Assembly: GCA_036924085.1 (NCBI GenBank)
Contig: JAVGWX010000006.1
Location: 43,741,252 to 43,805,251 of the forward strand
From: Ariolimax columbianus
Lineage: Eukaryota; Mollusca; Gastropoda; Stylommatophora; Arionidae
Reading direction: 5' to 3'
Length of the DNA: 64,000 nt
The notes under the pieces were generated by a model, which worked only from the letters and a program-made list of their open reading frames with translations, ran no database searches and was not told the DNA's origin. This document shows positions 1 to 9,564 of this stretch, piece by piece. Within the stretch, counting starts at the first letter, position 1; each line of letters starts with the position of its first letter. The translations under genes and the position numbers were made by a program.

Positions 1-211
1 CACCATACACTGCCAGCATTATGCAGATATTCCATATCACACCTGCCATGTTTTCAACAGTCTGCTGAGGAAACTATGAGTCGGAGGATAATGACATTTT
101 GCAAACTTTACTGTTATTATGTACTGTTTACATCAGAAATGACGTTATCGTGCGCATCGTACGTATGCTCACTTGGTTCAGTTAGGTCCTTTTTAAGTTG
201 AACACTCCTCG
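1..211 (-). mobile_element. mariner fragment (transposase-5' end), cut by window edge
   Basis: Closely resembles the right end of the mariner at 26093-27368 and the right arm of the fold-back element at 61396-62137. Shared blocks include 'tctgctgagg', 'actatgagtcg' and the terminal 'gaacactcctcg', a variant of the 'gaacacgcctcg' inverted-repeat end. Only this end lies in the window. No usable reading frame is left. Confidence 0.8.
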
Positions 212-679
212 AAGTACATGACTCTATGCAAGTTATCATCAAGCATTCAATAAATCAATCAACCAATCAGCTAATCAATCAAAAGCTTTAAGCCTCCTTT
301 GGAGCTATTCTTGTCGTCTTGTTTCCTGGCATGTGTTTTAACTCTGTCTATTTTTTCAATATTTTTTCTAGACGAAAACAGAGAAGTCAACTATTCAGAT
401 TCTAGCGACTTTCTTCTGTATCTCGTCATTGACCATCTTGATAGAGGTCCCATTTCTTTCTTAGATTCATGTGTTTTGCATCTCCTTCCAGATCACATTA
501 CCCTTTTTGTTTACGTTTTGTGGCTTACATTTTTTAAAATGAGATAGACGACCGCATGAACAACTCTCCTTAGTGTGATCGTTACATGCTTGACAGATGG
601 ACTGTGTTAATGTACCTTTCGCCATTTCGGGCCATGGAAACAGTAAAAATTAGGGTAAACCCAATCCATAGCCGTTACT
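212..679. other. no gene recognised; short AATC-type repeat
   Basis: Holds an imperfect AATC/AATCA microsatellite at about 238-282. The 82-codon open frame at 299-547 is T-rich, hydrophobic and unlike any family I know. I treat it as chance. Confidence 0.5.
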
Positions 680-985
680 AGGAGCCGAGGTAGCACAGTG
701 GCTAATGCACTGACTTCCAAGTTGAGTCATTGCGGTTCTGTCCCCCAGTTGGTGAAAAAATTATCCGATCGCAAAACGGTTCCTAAGGTCGACCCTGCCT
801 CACAAATTTGGTACCATAACATGTAACTTGTGCTGTACTTGAGTTACGGTGAAGAAGAAACTGCGCTTTTTAGCAACCTCACTCTCTGGTCTCGAGCTAC
901 TTCGAGATAAGTCAAGACGACTGGAGGTAATTCAGGATGCAGTCGCTCTGGTTCCATCTTCCTTGAGACCATGGTTCGCTTGAAA
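680..985 (+). repeat. R4 copy a: tRNA-headed dispersed repeat
   Basis: Begins with a tRNA-like head ('gtagcacagtggctaatgc', resembling a pol III A box, then 'gcggttctgtcccc' as a decayed B box). A tail follows that reappears at 32690-32860: 'gaagaaactgcgcttttt', 'caacctcactc', 'cgactggag', 'aggatgcag'. This looks like an old tRNA-derived SINE. The boundaries are approximate. Confidence 0.55.
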
Positions 986-1797
986 GCTTGGCGGATTCGA
1001 TCCTCCACCATATCGGCTCGTCGCTTTGGGAGGGGAGTGATTTACTTCTGGATCACATCGACCTTTCAAAGACTCTGCAGAGTATGTAGACAACCAGTTT
1101 CTCATTTCAGTCGTGCAACTTCGTCACAAAGTTACCAGCGAAAGATTGAAATATTCATTCTTTCCACCCTCCCGATGTCTTCCCCGCGTAGGCATGCAGA
1201 CACTGCAGGTGCCTGGGCTGATGAAACAGGGATTCTCAATAGTAATCTCTTTCCTGATTGGAGAATCAGTACTGTTCAGGGATGTTGGTTTCAACAGCTG
1301 AAGCACCACTGCTCCTGCATCCATCCCCTGTTGTTTATTTGTCGTGGTTTAAGTGCTAAAGACGTTATTGCATTTGTCTTCATCCTTTTATGAGATAGAG
1401 AAGGCAGTTCCCGTGTAGTCTGGCTTTCCTTCTCTAACAATCATGCAGGTATCAATTCTCAGATGAGTCGTTTGGGATGGGCCGAAAGCACGGATCGAAC
1501 CCCGCACCTGTAGTGTGGGAAGAGAGCTTTCAAACAATATTTTTATTGAGACGTATTTACAATAGTTAAGTACGACAGATCATGCACACAGGAATAAACA
1601 ATATCGTAATGTTTGCGAGTTTGGACAGTAAAGATCGTACTCAAAACAAAGTGTTGAGGTCGTTTTAATCTTGGACTTTAGAATTGTTACTCTGATAAAG
1701 TGGTAGATCGTTCGTTTTTTTACGGTAAGGATTTTAGCTTTGTCATCGACACGCGCCAGTTCGCACAACTGCAAATGGGTACCTTTTTTTTTTTCTC
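986..1797. other. no gene recognised
   Basis: Contains at 1065-1105 a minus-strand match to the CR1-like LINE tail ('gactctgcagagt' ... 'caaccagttt', as at 3160-3185 and 58400-58435). Near 1495 there is a minus-strand B-box-like 'ggttcgatcc' that may mark a decayed tRNA-SINE. The 140-codon frame at 971-1393 overlaps a second open frame and an antisense one, and has no recognisable domain. Confidence 0.4.
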
Positions 1798-1866
1798 TTA
1801 ATCCCATAACATTACTGCCGTAGGGGTATGAGGTGTTAGCGATCTCACATTTCAAGACTCGGCCCT
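1798..1866 (-). mobile_element. SINE1 3'-tail fragment
   Basis: The reverse complement reads 'gaaatgtgagatcgctaaca' followed by 'cctacggcagtaatg'. This matches the distal part of SINE1 at 16628-16680 and 62840-62895. Only the last ~70 bp of the element is present. Confidence 0.75.
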
Positions 1867-2095
1867 AAGGAAGGCAACGGACAGTAATCAAGGTCAGGCA
1901 AAACTTAGAAACTTAGAAATCAAGTCACCCACTTGAAGTCCTCGTTCGCGTTCCTGGAGATAGGTTGTGTGACATACAATCTGACCAACGAGGTAGGGAA
2001 CGACGTTGTATTCCCTTATAATGGTGAACTTACAGGTGAGCCTCACATTGCACTGGAGCAGAGTCCACCTTATTAGCTAAGCTTGGGATGTAAGA
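1867..2095. repeat. R8 copy a: dispersed repeat
   Basis: Shares ordered blocks with 58430-58625: 'cgtcctcgttcg'-like, 'ataggttgtgt'/'ataggctgtgt', 'tattgtaatccc'-like and 'cattgcactg'. Likely two diverged copies of one dispersed repeat of unknown class. Confidence 0.5.
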
Positions 2096-2134
2096 AAAAA
2101 CCCACTGAAAACTGCCCCTAAAAAAAGATTTGAT

Positions 2135-2332
2135 TTACCTCAGCATGAGTAGCTTCGAACAAAGACATTCTGCATTGTAACTACACTTTAATTCTCCAAG
2201 GATGCGAATGCGACTGCACATAGGGGGGGCTTCAATATGCTTCAGATCTCTTTGCAAGACTGTCCATGTTTCACAGCCAGACGGAAGGAATGGAATAACG
2301 CAGAGTTTGTAAAGACGTAGCTTGAGTTTCAT
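2135..2332 (-). pseudogene. LINE reverse transcriptase C-terminal fragment
   Basis: The 65-codon minus frame contains 'KLRLYKLCVIPFL' followed by 'GCETWTVLQRDLKHIEA'. This is the thumb-distal region of non-LTR retrotransposon polymerases, whose usual form is 'L-Y-G-C-E-T-W'. It then decays into 'RIRILGEL', the usual 'R-R-I-L' block. There is no YADD motif or upstream polymerase, so it is a severely truncated remnant. Confidence 0.8.
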
Positions 2333-2545
2333 GGATAGCTATGGGGAGACCAGGATCTGTGCACGGGGTTCATGAACGAAGCTACCATACCGATCATTAG
2401 AACAATATCAAGACTGCGTCATATAATGACCTGGTTACCAACTCTGATATAGTTCGACAAACACATATGGAGAGCATTTTTTCAAGGATAGCCATAGCTG
2501 CCTCTCCATCTTCTGTCATATTTCACAACTTCTTACAAAGAAAAA

Positions 2546-3200
2546 GACGTGGGGGTTATAATAGATAACACAGGTAAAATGAGAGAACAAGTCCAGGTAG
2601 CAATGAAAAAGACAAATACAATGTTAGATATGATACATGATACCAAAAAAATATTAAACAAAGGAGCAATGAATCGATAGTCAAACTGTGTAAAGTTTTA
2701 GTTAGACTTGGAGTAATGTGTACAGGTGTGGAGTCATTATCGTTGAGGAGATATAAACATGCTGGAAATAATACAAAAAAGTGCGACAAAGCTGATAGTT
2801 GGATTTCAGAATTACATTTATGAGGAAAGACTCAGAAAAACCGGTCTACGGTGTCTAGAAAAAAGAAGGATTCGATGTGATTTAATACAGGTTTATAAGA
2901 TAATCACAGGAAAGGTTAAATTAGAATATACCCGGTTTATCAAAATACAACCACCTACAAGAACAAGAGCGCACAGCTACAAATTAACTAAAAAAGGTCC
3001 AGATTAGATATAAGGAAATATTTTTTTTACTCAGAGAGTGATGAATGCTTGGAATGCATTGCCGCAGGAAGTAGTGGAGTTAGGGACAATGAATGCATTT
3101 AAGAATAGATTGGATGCACGTAGCTTTTAGAGCAAAGAAATGTAAATGAAACTGGTTGTATAATACTCTGCAGAGTCTTCTAAACCAGTATAAAGCCTTT
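2546..3200 (+). pseudogene. CR1-like LINE, 3' end of ORF2 plus 3' UTR
   Basis: Plus-strand translation gives, in shifting frames, 'GVIIDNTGKMREQV', then 'LEIIQKSATKLIVGFQN', 'YEERLRKTGLRCLEKRR', 'RCDLIQVYKIITGK', and finally 'FFTQRVMNAWNALPQEVVEL' with 'MNAFKNRLD'. This order is the characteristic C-terminus of CR1/L2-group LINE polymerases. Several stops break it. The 3' UTR ends in 'aaactggttgta ... gactctgcagag ... ccagtataaagcc', a tail found again at 31665-31720, 50281-50340, 58390-58440 and 58825-58880, so the family is common locally. No reverse transcriptase core remains. Confidence 0.88.
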
Positions 3201-4035
3201 AAGTTATGTTAAGTTAAGTAAAGATGTCCGGGCCCGCCAGCTCCAGCACCTGGCTATATAAATCAAGGGTGTTTAAAGACTTTTCCCACACGGAGGCGCC
3301 CCAGGGGTAGCCGGCACGCTCGCCCGACCAATACCTGTCAGCAACAAATGCCTCGTACATCATCGTAACTATCCGCATCATGAACTATGTTATCAATCAT
3401 TGTTGCTACTGATCGACGCGATGGGCCATGGTTGTCTAAACGGATTAGTGCATTTATATTTAATTATCGTTATTGTTGTTTGTTGTATCGTTTTTTTTCC
3501 TAGGACTGCCTGCTACATAAAGCCAAGTGCATTGTACTGTATTTTGCACCTAACTGCCCAGTGTATCCGACTTCAGCAGGAATTTTAATAAATGAGTGTA
3601 CTATCCGTAGAAACTCGACCTTGTTGTTCCATTTATCGAACAGAAGCAAGTTTTAGATTGAGGGACGTGTCATCAACGGCTTCGTCACGCCCCCTCCCTA
3701 TTCCCGTCTGGGAGCCTTCCGGAAATCACTCCGACAGGTTGTCAGAGATGGAAGGAAGCAGTCGAATGGTGGAGAAATTAAGGGTCTATTATGTAACTGC
3801 ATTAAAATCTCCAGCAACTGTGGCACACGCCGTCCCCACGAAAAGGCGTAAGTGCCTCCTGAGAGTATGTTCAATAATGCTTTCTTGACAATCCAAGAAG
3901 TTACCGCTTTTTATAGCATTTGTCAATGGGTCTGACTGAGCGTCACAAAAAAGTGGGATAGAACTAACCTTGCTTCCTTCTTGATTATTGCTAGTTAGAT
4001 TTCTTTTCACTTGTCTCGTTAAAGCGGCGTGGGGA
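3201..4035. other. no gene recognised
   Basis: Contains several short open frames (for example 3592-3888, 98 codons) with no recognisable domain. A G/C-rich island with 'ccgggcccgccag' lies near 3228-3350. Nothing further can be supported. Confidence 0.4.
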
Positions 4036-4668
4036 GCTTAAGTCATCTGTCCTGCGCCAAGTGCGTATCGTCGGTCAATGTGAGCCTGTGTCGTTGCACA
4101 ATCACTTTAATGTCACATATCCACCTACCTTGCGGACACCCCCAAGTCCTGTAGCCGTATCTACCAACGCTGTAAGCCATCAGTGGAAGTTGATGAGGGT
4201 GCATTCTCATGAGATAACCAAACCAGCGTATTTTGTGCCTGGAAATGTATTCTCCACAAGACGTAGTGCCGACCATACTGTGAATGTCGTTGTTCCGCAT
4301 TCTGTCTTTCCTGGTAACACCGATGACTTTCCTCAAACACTTCACTTTCACACGTCAAAATTCTGCTATTCTGTGCCACGAACAGAGGTCGTGTTTGGCA
4401 CTAGTAGGAATAAATATATTGTTGATCAGCTGTTGCTTTGTTGTCAAACTTACACTCGGGTGTCTAAGCAGACGTGACAGCTGATAAGTCACCGCATATG
4501 CTTTCTGACATCTAATCTCGATTTCCCTGTCAATCCTGACGTCCGTGGAAGAAATATTGCCCAAGTACTAGAACTCATGGGCCTGTTGAAGAGCAATATC
4601 ATTAACACTTAAGTTCAGTGGCCCAGGTGTATTGCTGACCCTCGTAGTTTCTGTTTTCTTTACTATAT
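4036..4668 (-). pseudogene. LINE reverse transcriptase C-terminal third (family shared with 37378-38010)
   Basis: The minus strand reads 'NTPGPLNLSVNDIALQQAHE' then 'YLG', 'IDREIEIRCQKAYAVTYQLS' and 'LFRHPSVSL'-like sequence. A second frame follows with 'KVKCLRKVIGVTRKDRMRNN', 'IRWFGYLMRM', 'RTWGCPQGRW' and 'TDDTHLAQDR'. This is the region after the YADD motif through to the end of a non-LTR polymerase. At least one frameshift and stops break it. The copy at 37378-38010 is colinear, which confirms a shared family. Confidence 0.88.
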
Positions 4669-5034
4669 AGGATAAATACGTCACATTGGCTAAATCAGAA
4701 GGCAAGTTGTTGAGGAATACACATATGAAAATGTGTTTAGAAGTTATTTGCGCGTTAGCTTTCCGTTCTGTTGAGAATTACAGTGAATGAATTTCGGACA
4801 AGCCCATAGGTTGCTTAGGCGCCTTCCGAAAATGGCGAAAAGTGCTTACATTAATTATTTCCGCAGCTCGATGATTGTACACATTCTGGGACCGTCTTCT
4901 TCTGTGCTCCCCACCCCCCCCCCCCCCCTTTCTCCCACCCGTTAATGAACCTTAGTCTGATTCTGAAATTTTGGAGTCGATTTTATTGCTTGTAGTGATG
5001 TTTTTACGACTTTCCATGAAAGGAATGTCTTTAA
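4669..5034. other. no gene recognised; poly-C run
   Basis: A poly-C tract lies at about 4909-4927, followed by T/C-rich sequence. No coding or repeat similarity was seen otherwise. Confidence 0.4.
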
Positions 5035-5236
5035 CTATAACCACAACTGTTACATACGAACGTTTTCAAATACAGCCAATTCCATGCACACGAACGTCTT
5101 CAAATATAACAGAACACATGCACACAAACGTCTTCAACTATAACCAGAACACATGCACACCAACGTCTTCATCTATAACCACAACACAAGCACACGAACG
5201 TCTTCATCTATAACAAGAACTCGTGCACGCGAAAGT
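5035..5236. repeat. 35-bp minisatellite, about 5-6 units
   Basis: The unit is about 35 bp, built from 'atgcacacgaacgtcttc' followed by 'a-tataaccagaacac'. Units differ at a few bases and by 1-bp indels (34 and 35 bp). It sits in non-coding sequence. Confidence 0.9.
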
Positions 5237-5544
5237 TTGCGAACCTGACCTGTTTGGAGCATTATTTTAAAAATAGTCTTCGTGCGACTTCATAATAATA
5301 TATTTGTACAAAGTTTATACTGGGGGGGGGGGGGGGAGAGAGGAGGTCCCACTGCATACATGTTGAACATGTTCACAAAGTATCCTACTATGATAGACAC
5401 TCGTGGACCTGTATACTTCGCAGAAAAAGAAAAGATAAATGGATTTCATATATGATGTTCGATGCGTACACTGGAAATCTCAGGAAGAGACAAAATAACA
5501 AACAAGGAGGTGTTGGACGGTTCGGAAGATTGCCAGTTTGTTTA
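5237..5544. other. no gene recognised; poly-G run
   Basis: A poly-G tract lies at about 5322-5335. The rest has no recognised content. It may include the decayed upstream part of the LINE that follows. Confidence 0.35.
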
Positions 5545-5853
5545 TGATCCCCTGTCAACGCCGGGTAAGACGGCTGGAACACGTATGCCGAAGATAGAAT
5601 GTGCGTACTATACGGAGAGCTAGCATCTGGAATCCGAAGCAAAAAAAGATCCTTCTTCCGATATAACGACATTTGCAAGATTGACCTGAAAGCGGTAGAC
5701 ATTAACACCTCAAAATGGGTTGCACAATGCCGAAGATAGGATGTGCGTATTATACGGAGAGCTAGCATCTGGAATCCGAAACAAAGAAAGATCCTTCTTC
5801 CGATATAACATTTGCCAGTTTGACCTGAAAGCGGTAGACATTAACACCTCAAT
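5545..5853 (+). pseudogene. LINE C-terminal tail with an internal tandem duplication
   Basis: The plus strand encodes 'QRRVRRLEHVCR' then 'DRMCVLYGELASGIR', 'FFRYNDICKIDLKAVDIN' and 'SKW'. This matches the usual end of a LINE ORF2 (compare 'RHVKDGRIPKDILYGQLACG' and 'KDACKPDMKALDMD' at 55316-55450). The segment from 'gccgaagatag' to 'attaacacctcaa' occurs twice, at 5587-5717 and 5729-5853, about 90% identical. The second copy lacks a few bases ('cgacatttgca' area). Confidence 0.85.
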
Positions 5854-6245
5854 GTGAAAAGAGCTTGCAAAAAAAAAAAAAAAGAGAACTGGCTGAACGC
5901 TGGTTTTGTGTGCTGGCCTACAGGCAAGGAAACCAAGCTGAGGCAAACTGCAGACTCAAAAGGTGTGAAACGAAACCAAGAGCAGTTTCTGATATAGATC
6001 TCTCTGGGACGCCGAATCTCTTTCGAGATTGGTAGGATACCAACATCAACTGCATGTACATTTCAAGTGAAGATGTCTGTTCTTCCATTCCCTGAAACAA
6101 TAGAGAAGGAATTGGACAGTGGATCTACATGAGTCTCTGAAGGCTTGACGCCTCTATATTATTGACCATGTGGTCAATCCGTTTGCTTCGTTTTCAGAAG
6201 GTCGGAGTTCGAATTCGAGTTGCGGTGGTCTGTACTTGATTACAA
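5854..6245. other. no gene recognised; poly-A tract
   Basis: Begins just after the duplicated LINE tail and has a poly-A run at 5869-5883. No domain was recognised in the short frames. Confidence 0.35.
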
Positions 6246-6462
6246 TTTGTGTGCGGAGATCCCTGGGTTGATCGCTGAGGAATGCTTGGGTTCGTCGCTG
6301 GAGATCCCTGGGTTCGTCGCTGGAGATTCCTCGTTTCGTCGCTGGAGATTTCTGGGTTCGTCGCTGGAGATCCCTGGGTTCGTCGCTGGAGATCCTTGGG
6401 TTCGTCGCTGGAGATCACTGGGTTCGTCGCTGGAGATCCCTGGGTTCGTCGCTGGATCTACG
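6246..6462. repeat. 22-bp minisatellite, about 9-10 units
   Basis: The unit is 'gggttcgtcgctggagatcc' plus 'ct' (22 bp). The first units (6246-6340) are more diverged, and the array ends at 'cgctggatctacgg'. Open frames cover it on both strands only because the unit lacks stops in several frames. Confidence 0.95.
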
Positions 6463-7048
6463 GAGTTTGTGCTTTGTGCGATGCTCTCGGCAGGCGTTCT
6501 GTAGAGAAAGACCGAACCATATAGGAAGGCCAATGAGTTGAACCCTCTCTCTTACCATTAACCTTTTCAATGTCAGCTCCCTGTTGAGCAAATGTTTTTA
6601 ACACATGCAAGGAGTGGTCGTTACGTTTTTTGTATGAAAGAGTCAAGGCACTTATCCTGAAATTGGTTTGAACTTTAGTCCTTATATGTATTTTCATCCC
6701 GCAAGGAGATTCACTTCTTCCATCTATATTTTACCTTCCTGATGCCTTCATTGTAAAACCCCTTCTTTAGGGCCCGGATCCACGTCTCTAGTTCAGTAAT
6801 GCAGTCCTGGGCTTCAGAAAATTGTGATAGTACGAATTTGAGCCCCATCTACCATATTCATCGGACTTAGGACATAGTCAATAGTTCCTGTTTTGAAACA
6901 GGAAGAATCCGCTTCCCTAGCGTAGTTTTTCTGACGTCCATGACTTGATAACTGAACTGAAGACATTATCCAGCTCATGCAGAGGAGCTTTACAATCACG
7001 GCATCAGGAAAGGTGAAGAATAGATGGGAGAAGTGTATTGCATTGTAG
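6463..7048. other. no gene recognised
   Basis: Short frames on the minus strand (6458-6697 and 6814-6999) show no domain I can name. No tandem repeats were seen. Confidence 0.35.
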
Positions 7049-7400
7049 TTCTTAGTCGACCTGTACTTCTACAGCGGCAGATGCCCCTGTGCAGGTTCCA
7101 GCTGTGGTATGAGCTGGATATCGCCGAGAGAAGGATTTCCTGCTTAGCGGGCTAGGCTTGAGCAGCTTAATACTCCGCTGCGTTAATTGGTTAACCGATG
7201 TGCGAGTTCATCCTAATAGACTCAAACACTATAGCAAAGTAGATCTGCAGCCTGTTAGGGGCCATATATGCTGCTCTAAACAAGCCACCTAACAATGGCC
7301 GATGTTAGGCCATATCACACAGTTAGTCGCCTCTTACGACATGCTCTCTATGAGGCAATGGTGCTATTCTTGTCCTTGTCATACCCAACGATCTCGGCAA
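7049..7400 (-). repeat. R3 copy a: dispersed repeat
   Basis: Shares ordered blocks with 30578-30902 and, inverted, with 57777-58089: 'gagctggata', 'cctgcttagcgggctaggct', 'actcaaacacta', 'aaagtaga', 'cagcctgttag', 'acctaacaatggcc' and 'cgacatgctc'. The copy at 58065-58085 ends in GACTAA repeats, so the family is probably a retroposon whose 3' end is the 'cttagtcgac' side. On that reading this copy lies on the minus strand. Confidence 0.8.
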
Positions 7401-7429
7401 ACGACTCGGCCAATATATGAATACATAGA

Positions 7430-8175
7430 AAATGACTAAAGTTCACTTCAATTTCCAGGTAAGTGATTTGACTCCTTCATTCTAAAGTGCAAAACGTTTC
7501 TACCATCACTCGTACACGCCACGTTTCTCATAAAGACGTATCCGCCCAAGATCGTTCCATGTCTTCTATGGATTACCCGTCCATCAGATGTCAGAGGCGA
7601 TTACGCCACTGCTGGTCCCAATTTTGTTTCCATTGTCTTCTACCTTGGGCACCTGTAAACCAGTGGGTGATAAGTTTCACGTCTATAGCATCGTAGTGTT
7701 TATGAGTTCTGCTTTGGTGACTGCATTCATCACCAGTGACATTTGTCGTACATCAGTGTTGTGACGTTGGTTGTGGAGCGTGAGGCCGATCATACGTCTC
7801 TCGATGGAGGCTTGGGTCACTCTTGAGTTTGGACTCCATTTCTTTCAGAAGAGTCCATGTTTCTCCGGCATAAAACATTGCAGGGAGAATTGTGGAGTTG
7901 AATATGGAGGCGGGCAGGCGCTGGTCGTGGGTATGGTCTAGTGCTGCCTTCATGAACGAGAAAGGCGCCCAGCCCGCGCGGCAACGTCTTGTTAGTTCTG
8001 GACTTTGGTCGTTCTGCATGTTCATGAAGCGTCCTAGGTAGATTTACTCCTCTACGTCCTCCAGATTCTTGCCATCGAGGATGACTGGGTTATTTGAAGT
8101 GAAACTATTACGCATGACTTCTATCTTGGAGGCGTTCATTTCGAGATCCGCTTTCCTCCCTACTTTGTGAAGCAT
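7430..8175 (-). pseudogene. LINE reverse transcriptase C-terminal half
   Basis: The minus strand encodes 'NASKIEVMRNSFTSNNPVIL', 'IYLGRFMNMQNDQSPELTRR', 'CRAGWAPFSFMKAALDHTHD', 'LPASIFNSTILPAMFYAGET', 'WTLLKEMESKL', and farther along 'WFTGAQGRRQWKQNWDQ'. The order (post-YADD 'K-x-E-V-M', 'YLGR', 'ETWTL') is that of LINE polymerases. It is the same family as 46905-47960. Frameshifts and stops break it, and no catalytic YADD remains in this piece. Confidence 0.9.
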
Positions 8176-8575
8176 TGCTACCATCTGGTCTTCTCTGTTA
8201 TCTTTATTTTAGCCTAGAGCTCCCGTCTTCGTATGCATATGTTTTTATCTTCCTCTACATCTCTTGCCTTACTGATTCTGGAACAGAGTATCTTATAATA
8301 CTTACAGGAGATTTACTTAATGCGTATTATATCCAACGAGTTTTGTCCCCACACTCTGTTCCATGGTTATATGTATGGTTCTTTCCAACTGTTCCACATT
8401 GATATTCTTGGCATCATATTCCAATCTTTATAATTTGCTCACAAACCCATTTACCGATTACGTTCTTGCTTTTGTTGTGCATGTTTCGGAGACATACAAA
8501 CAGTTTGACCTTACATTGGGGTTGGTCATTTTTAAAATTGTATTCTTGCGTGCGACTAATTTGTTGTATTTATCA
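8176..8575. other. no gene recognised; T-rich spacer
   Basis: T-rich with hydrophobic chance frames (8175-8402 and 8363-8614). No domain or repeat was recognised. Confidence 0.35.
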
Positions 8576-8788
8576 AAGCTGTTGTTGTTGATGTTGTTCT
8601 TGATGTTGTTTTGACGATGTTGTTGTTTTGACGATGTTGTTGTTTTGACGATGTTGTTGTTTTGAAGATGTTTTTCTTGATGTTGATGTTGTTATTGATG
8701 ATTATGTTGTTGTTGTTGATGTTGTTCTTGATGTTGTTTTGATGATGTTTTTCTTGATGTTGATGTTGTTATTGAGGATTATGTTGTT

Positions 8789-8822
<34 letters not shown>

Positions 8823-8868
8823 ATTTTGTTGTTTTGATGACGCTGTTGTTATTGATCGTATTGCTGAT
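8576..8868. repeat. TTG/GAT simple repeat, ~290 bp
   Basis: Built from GTT triplets interrupted by GAT, for example 'gatgttgttgttttgacgat'. Longer period blocks such as 'ttttgacgatgttgttg' recur three times. It directly precedes a truncated R1 copy, whose normal tail read on this strand is a short (GTT)n. It may therefore be an expanded R1 tail. Confidence 0.9.
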
Positions 8869-8995
8869 GTTGTCAGGGAGAATTGTAACGCAAGTGAGAG
8901 GGTGTCTTGGTCAGTATGTTTACCTGAGCATGTCTAAAATTGTTTGATCAGTATATTTTGCCTGACCAGTCTCTAGTCTCCTTAGCCTAGATGGT
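8869..8995 (-). mobile_element. R1 copy k: truncated
   Basis: Contains 'gtcttggtcagtatgttt' and 'tgatcagtatattttgcctg', then 'accag' and 'ctagtctcc'. This is the 5' portion of R1 (right end on this strand). The central ~200 bp is missing and the simple repeat at 8576-8868 stands in its place. Confidence 0.7.
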
Positions 8996-9149
8996 GCTGT
9001 ATTCGTAGTTACACGTACTAAGTTGCTTATAGCTTTCTCAGATAGCCGGTAATACTTTGCAGGGCATGTGGAAGAAAGATGGACCTTGGTCCTCTTAGAT
9101 CGGGCAAAATAAAGTTTTATCTAGCTCTTCACTAGGGAATTTTTGTGTA
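8996..9149. other. no feature recognised
   Basis: Short spacer between a truncated R1 and SINE2. Nothing recognised. Confidence 0.3.
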
Positions 9150-9396
9150 CTTTTTTTTTGTTTTTTTCGTTAGTCTTTTTTTTGTCTATTCCCCAAGGCC
9201 GCGTGAGTTGCACTTTGTTTTTGTTTTGCACCTGTCGTCTCTGTTCATACGACTTCGGCATACATTGTATGTAAGAGTCTGATTCCTGCTGCATTGTTTA
9301 ATGGTTTGCTTCCCTAGGGTAATGGCATATTCTGTTATTGGGGAGCGAACCCAGCACCTTCCTCTAGCACTAGCCCACGCCGTCCCCATACTACGA
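9150..9396 (-). mobile_element. SINE2 copy a
   Basis: The reverse complement starts 'ggggacggcgtgggctagtg', has the B box 'gctgggttcgctccc', then 'cattaccctagggaagcaaa', 'gccttggggaatagacaaa' and an A-rich tail. It is colinear with the target-site-bounded SINE2 at 47392-47645. The tRNA-derived head shows the A box decayed in this copy. Confidence 0.88.
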
Positions 9397-9564
9397 ATAT
9401 GGCAGTGTCGACCTCCTCTGTGTATGCTAAGCTGCCATAATAATGTCAATTCACAAAGGTATCGCGCATACGTGGGGTTGCGTCTTGACCATGGTTTCAG
9501 CCCATCGAGTACTAACGTAAATGTTACTATTTTTTGTTTACGTCAGTATTATCATTAACTAATA

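Noticed and set aside
971..1393. 140-codon plus frame as a host exon
   Set aside because: Open frames overlap it on both strands, there is no domain, and it starts in R4 sequence.
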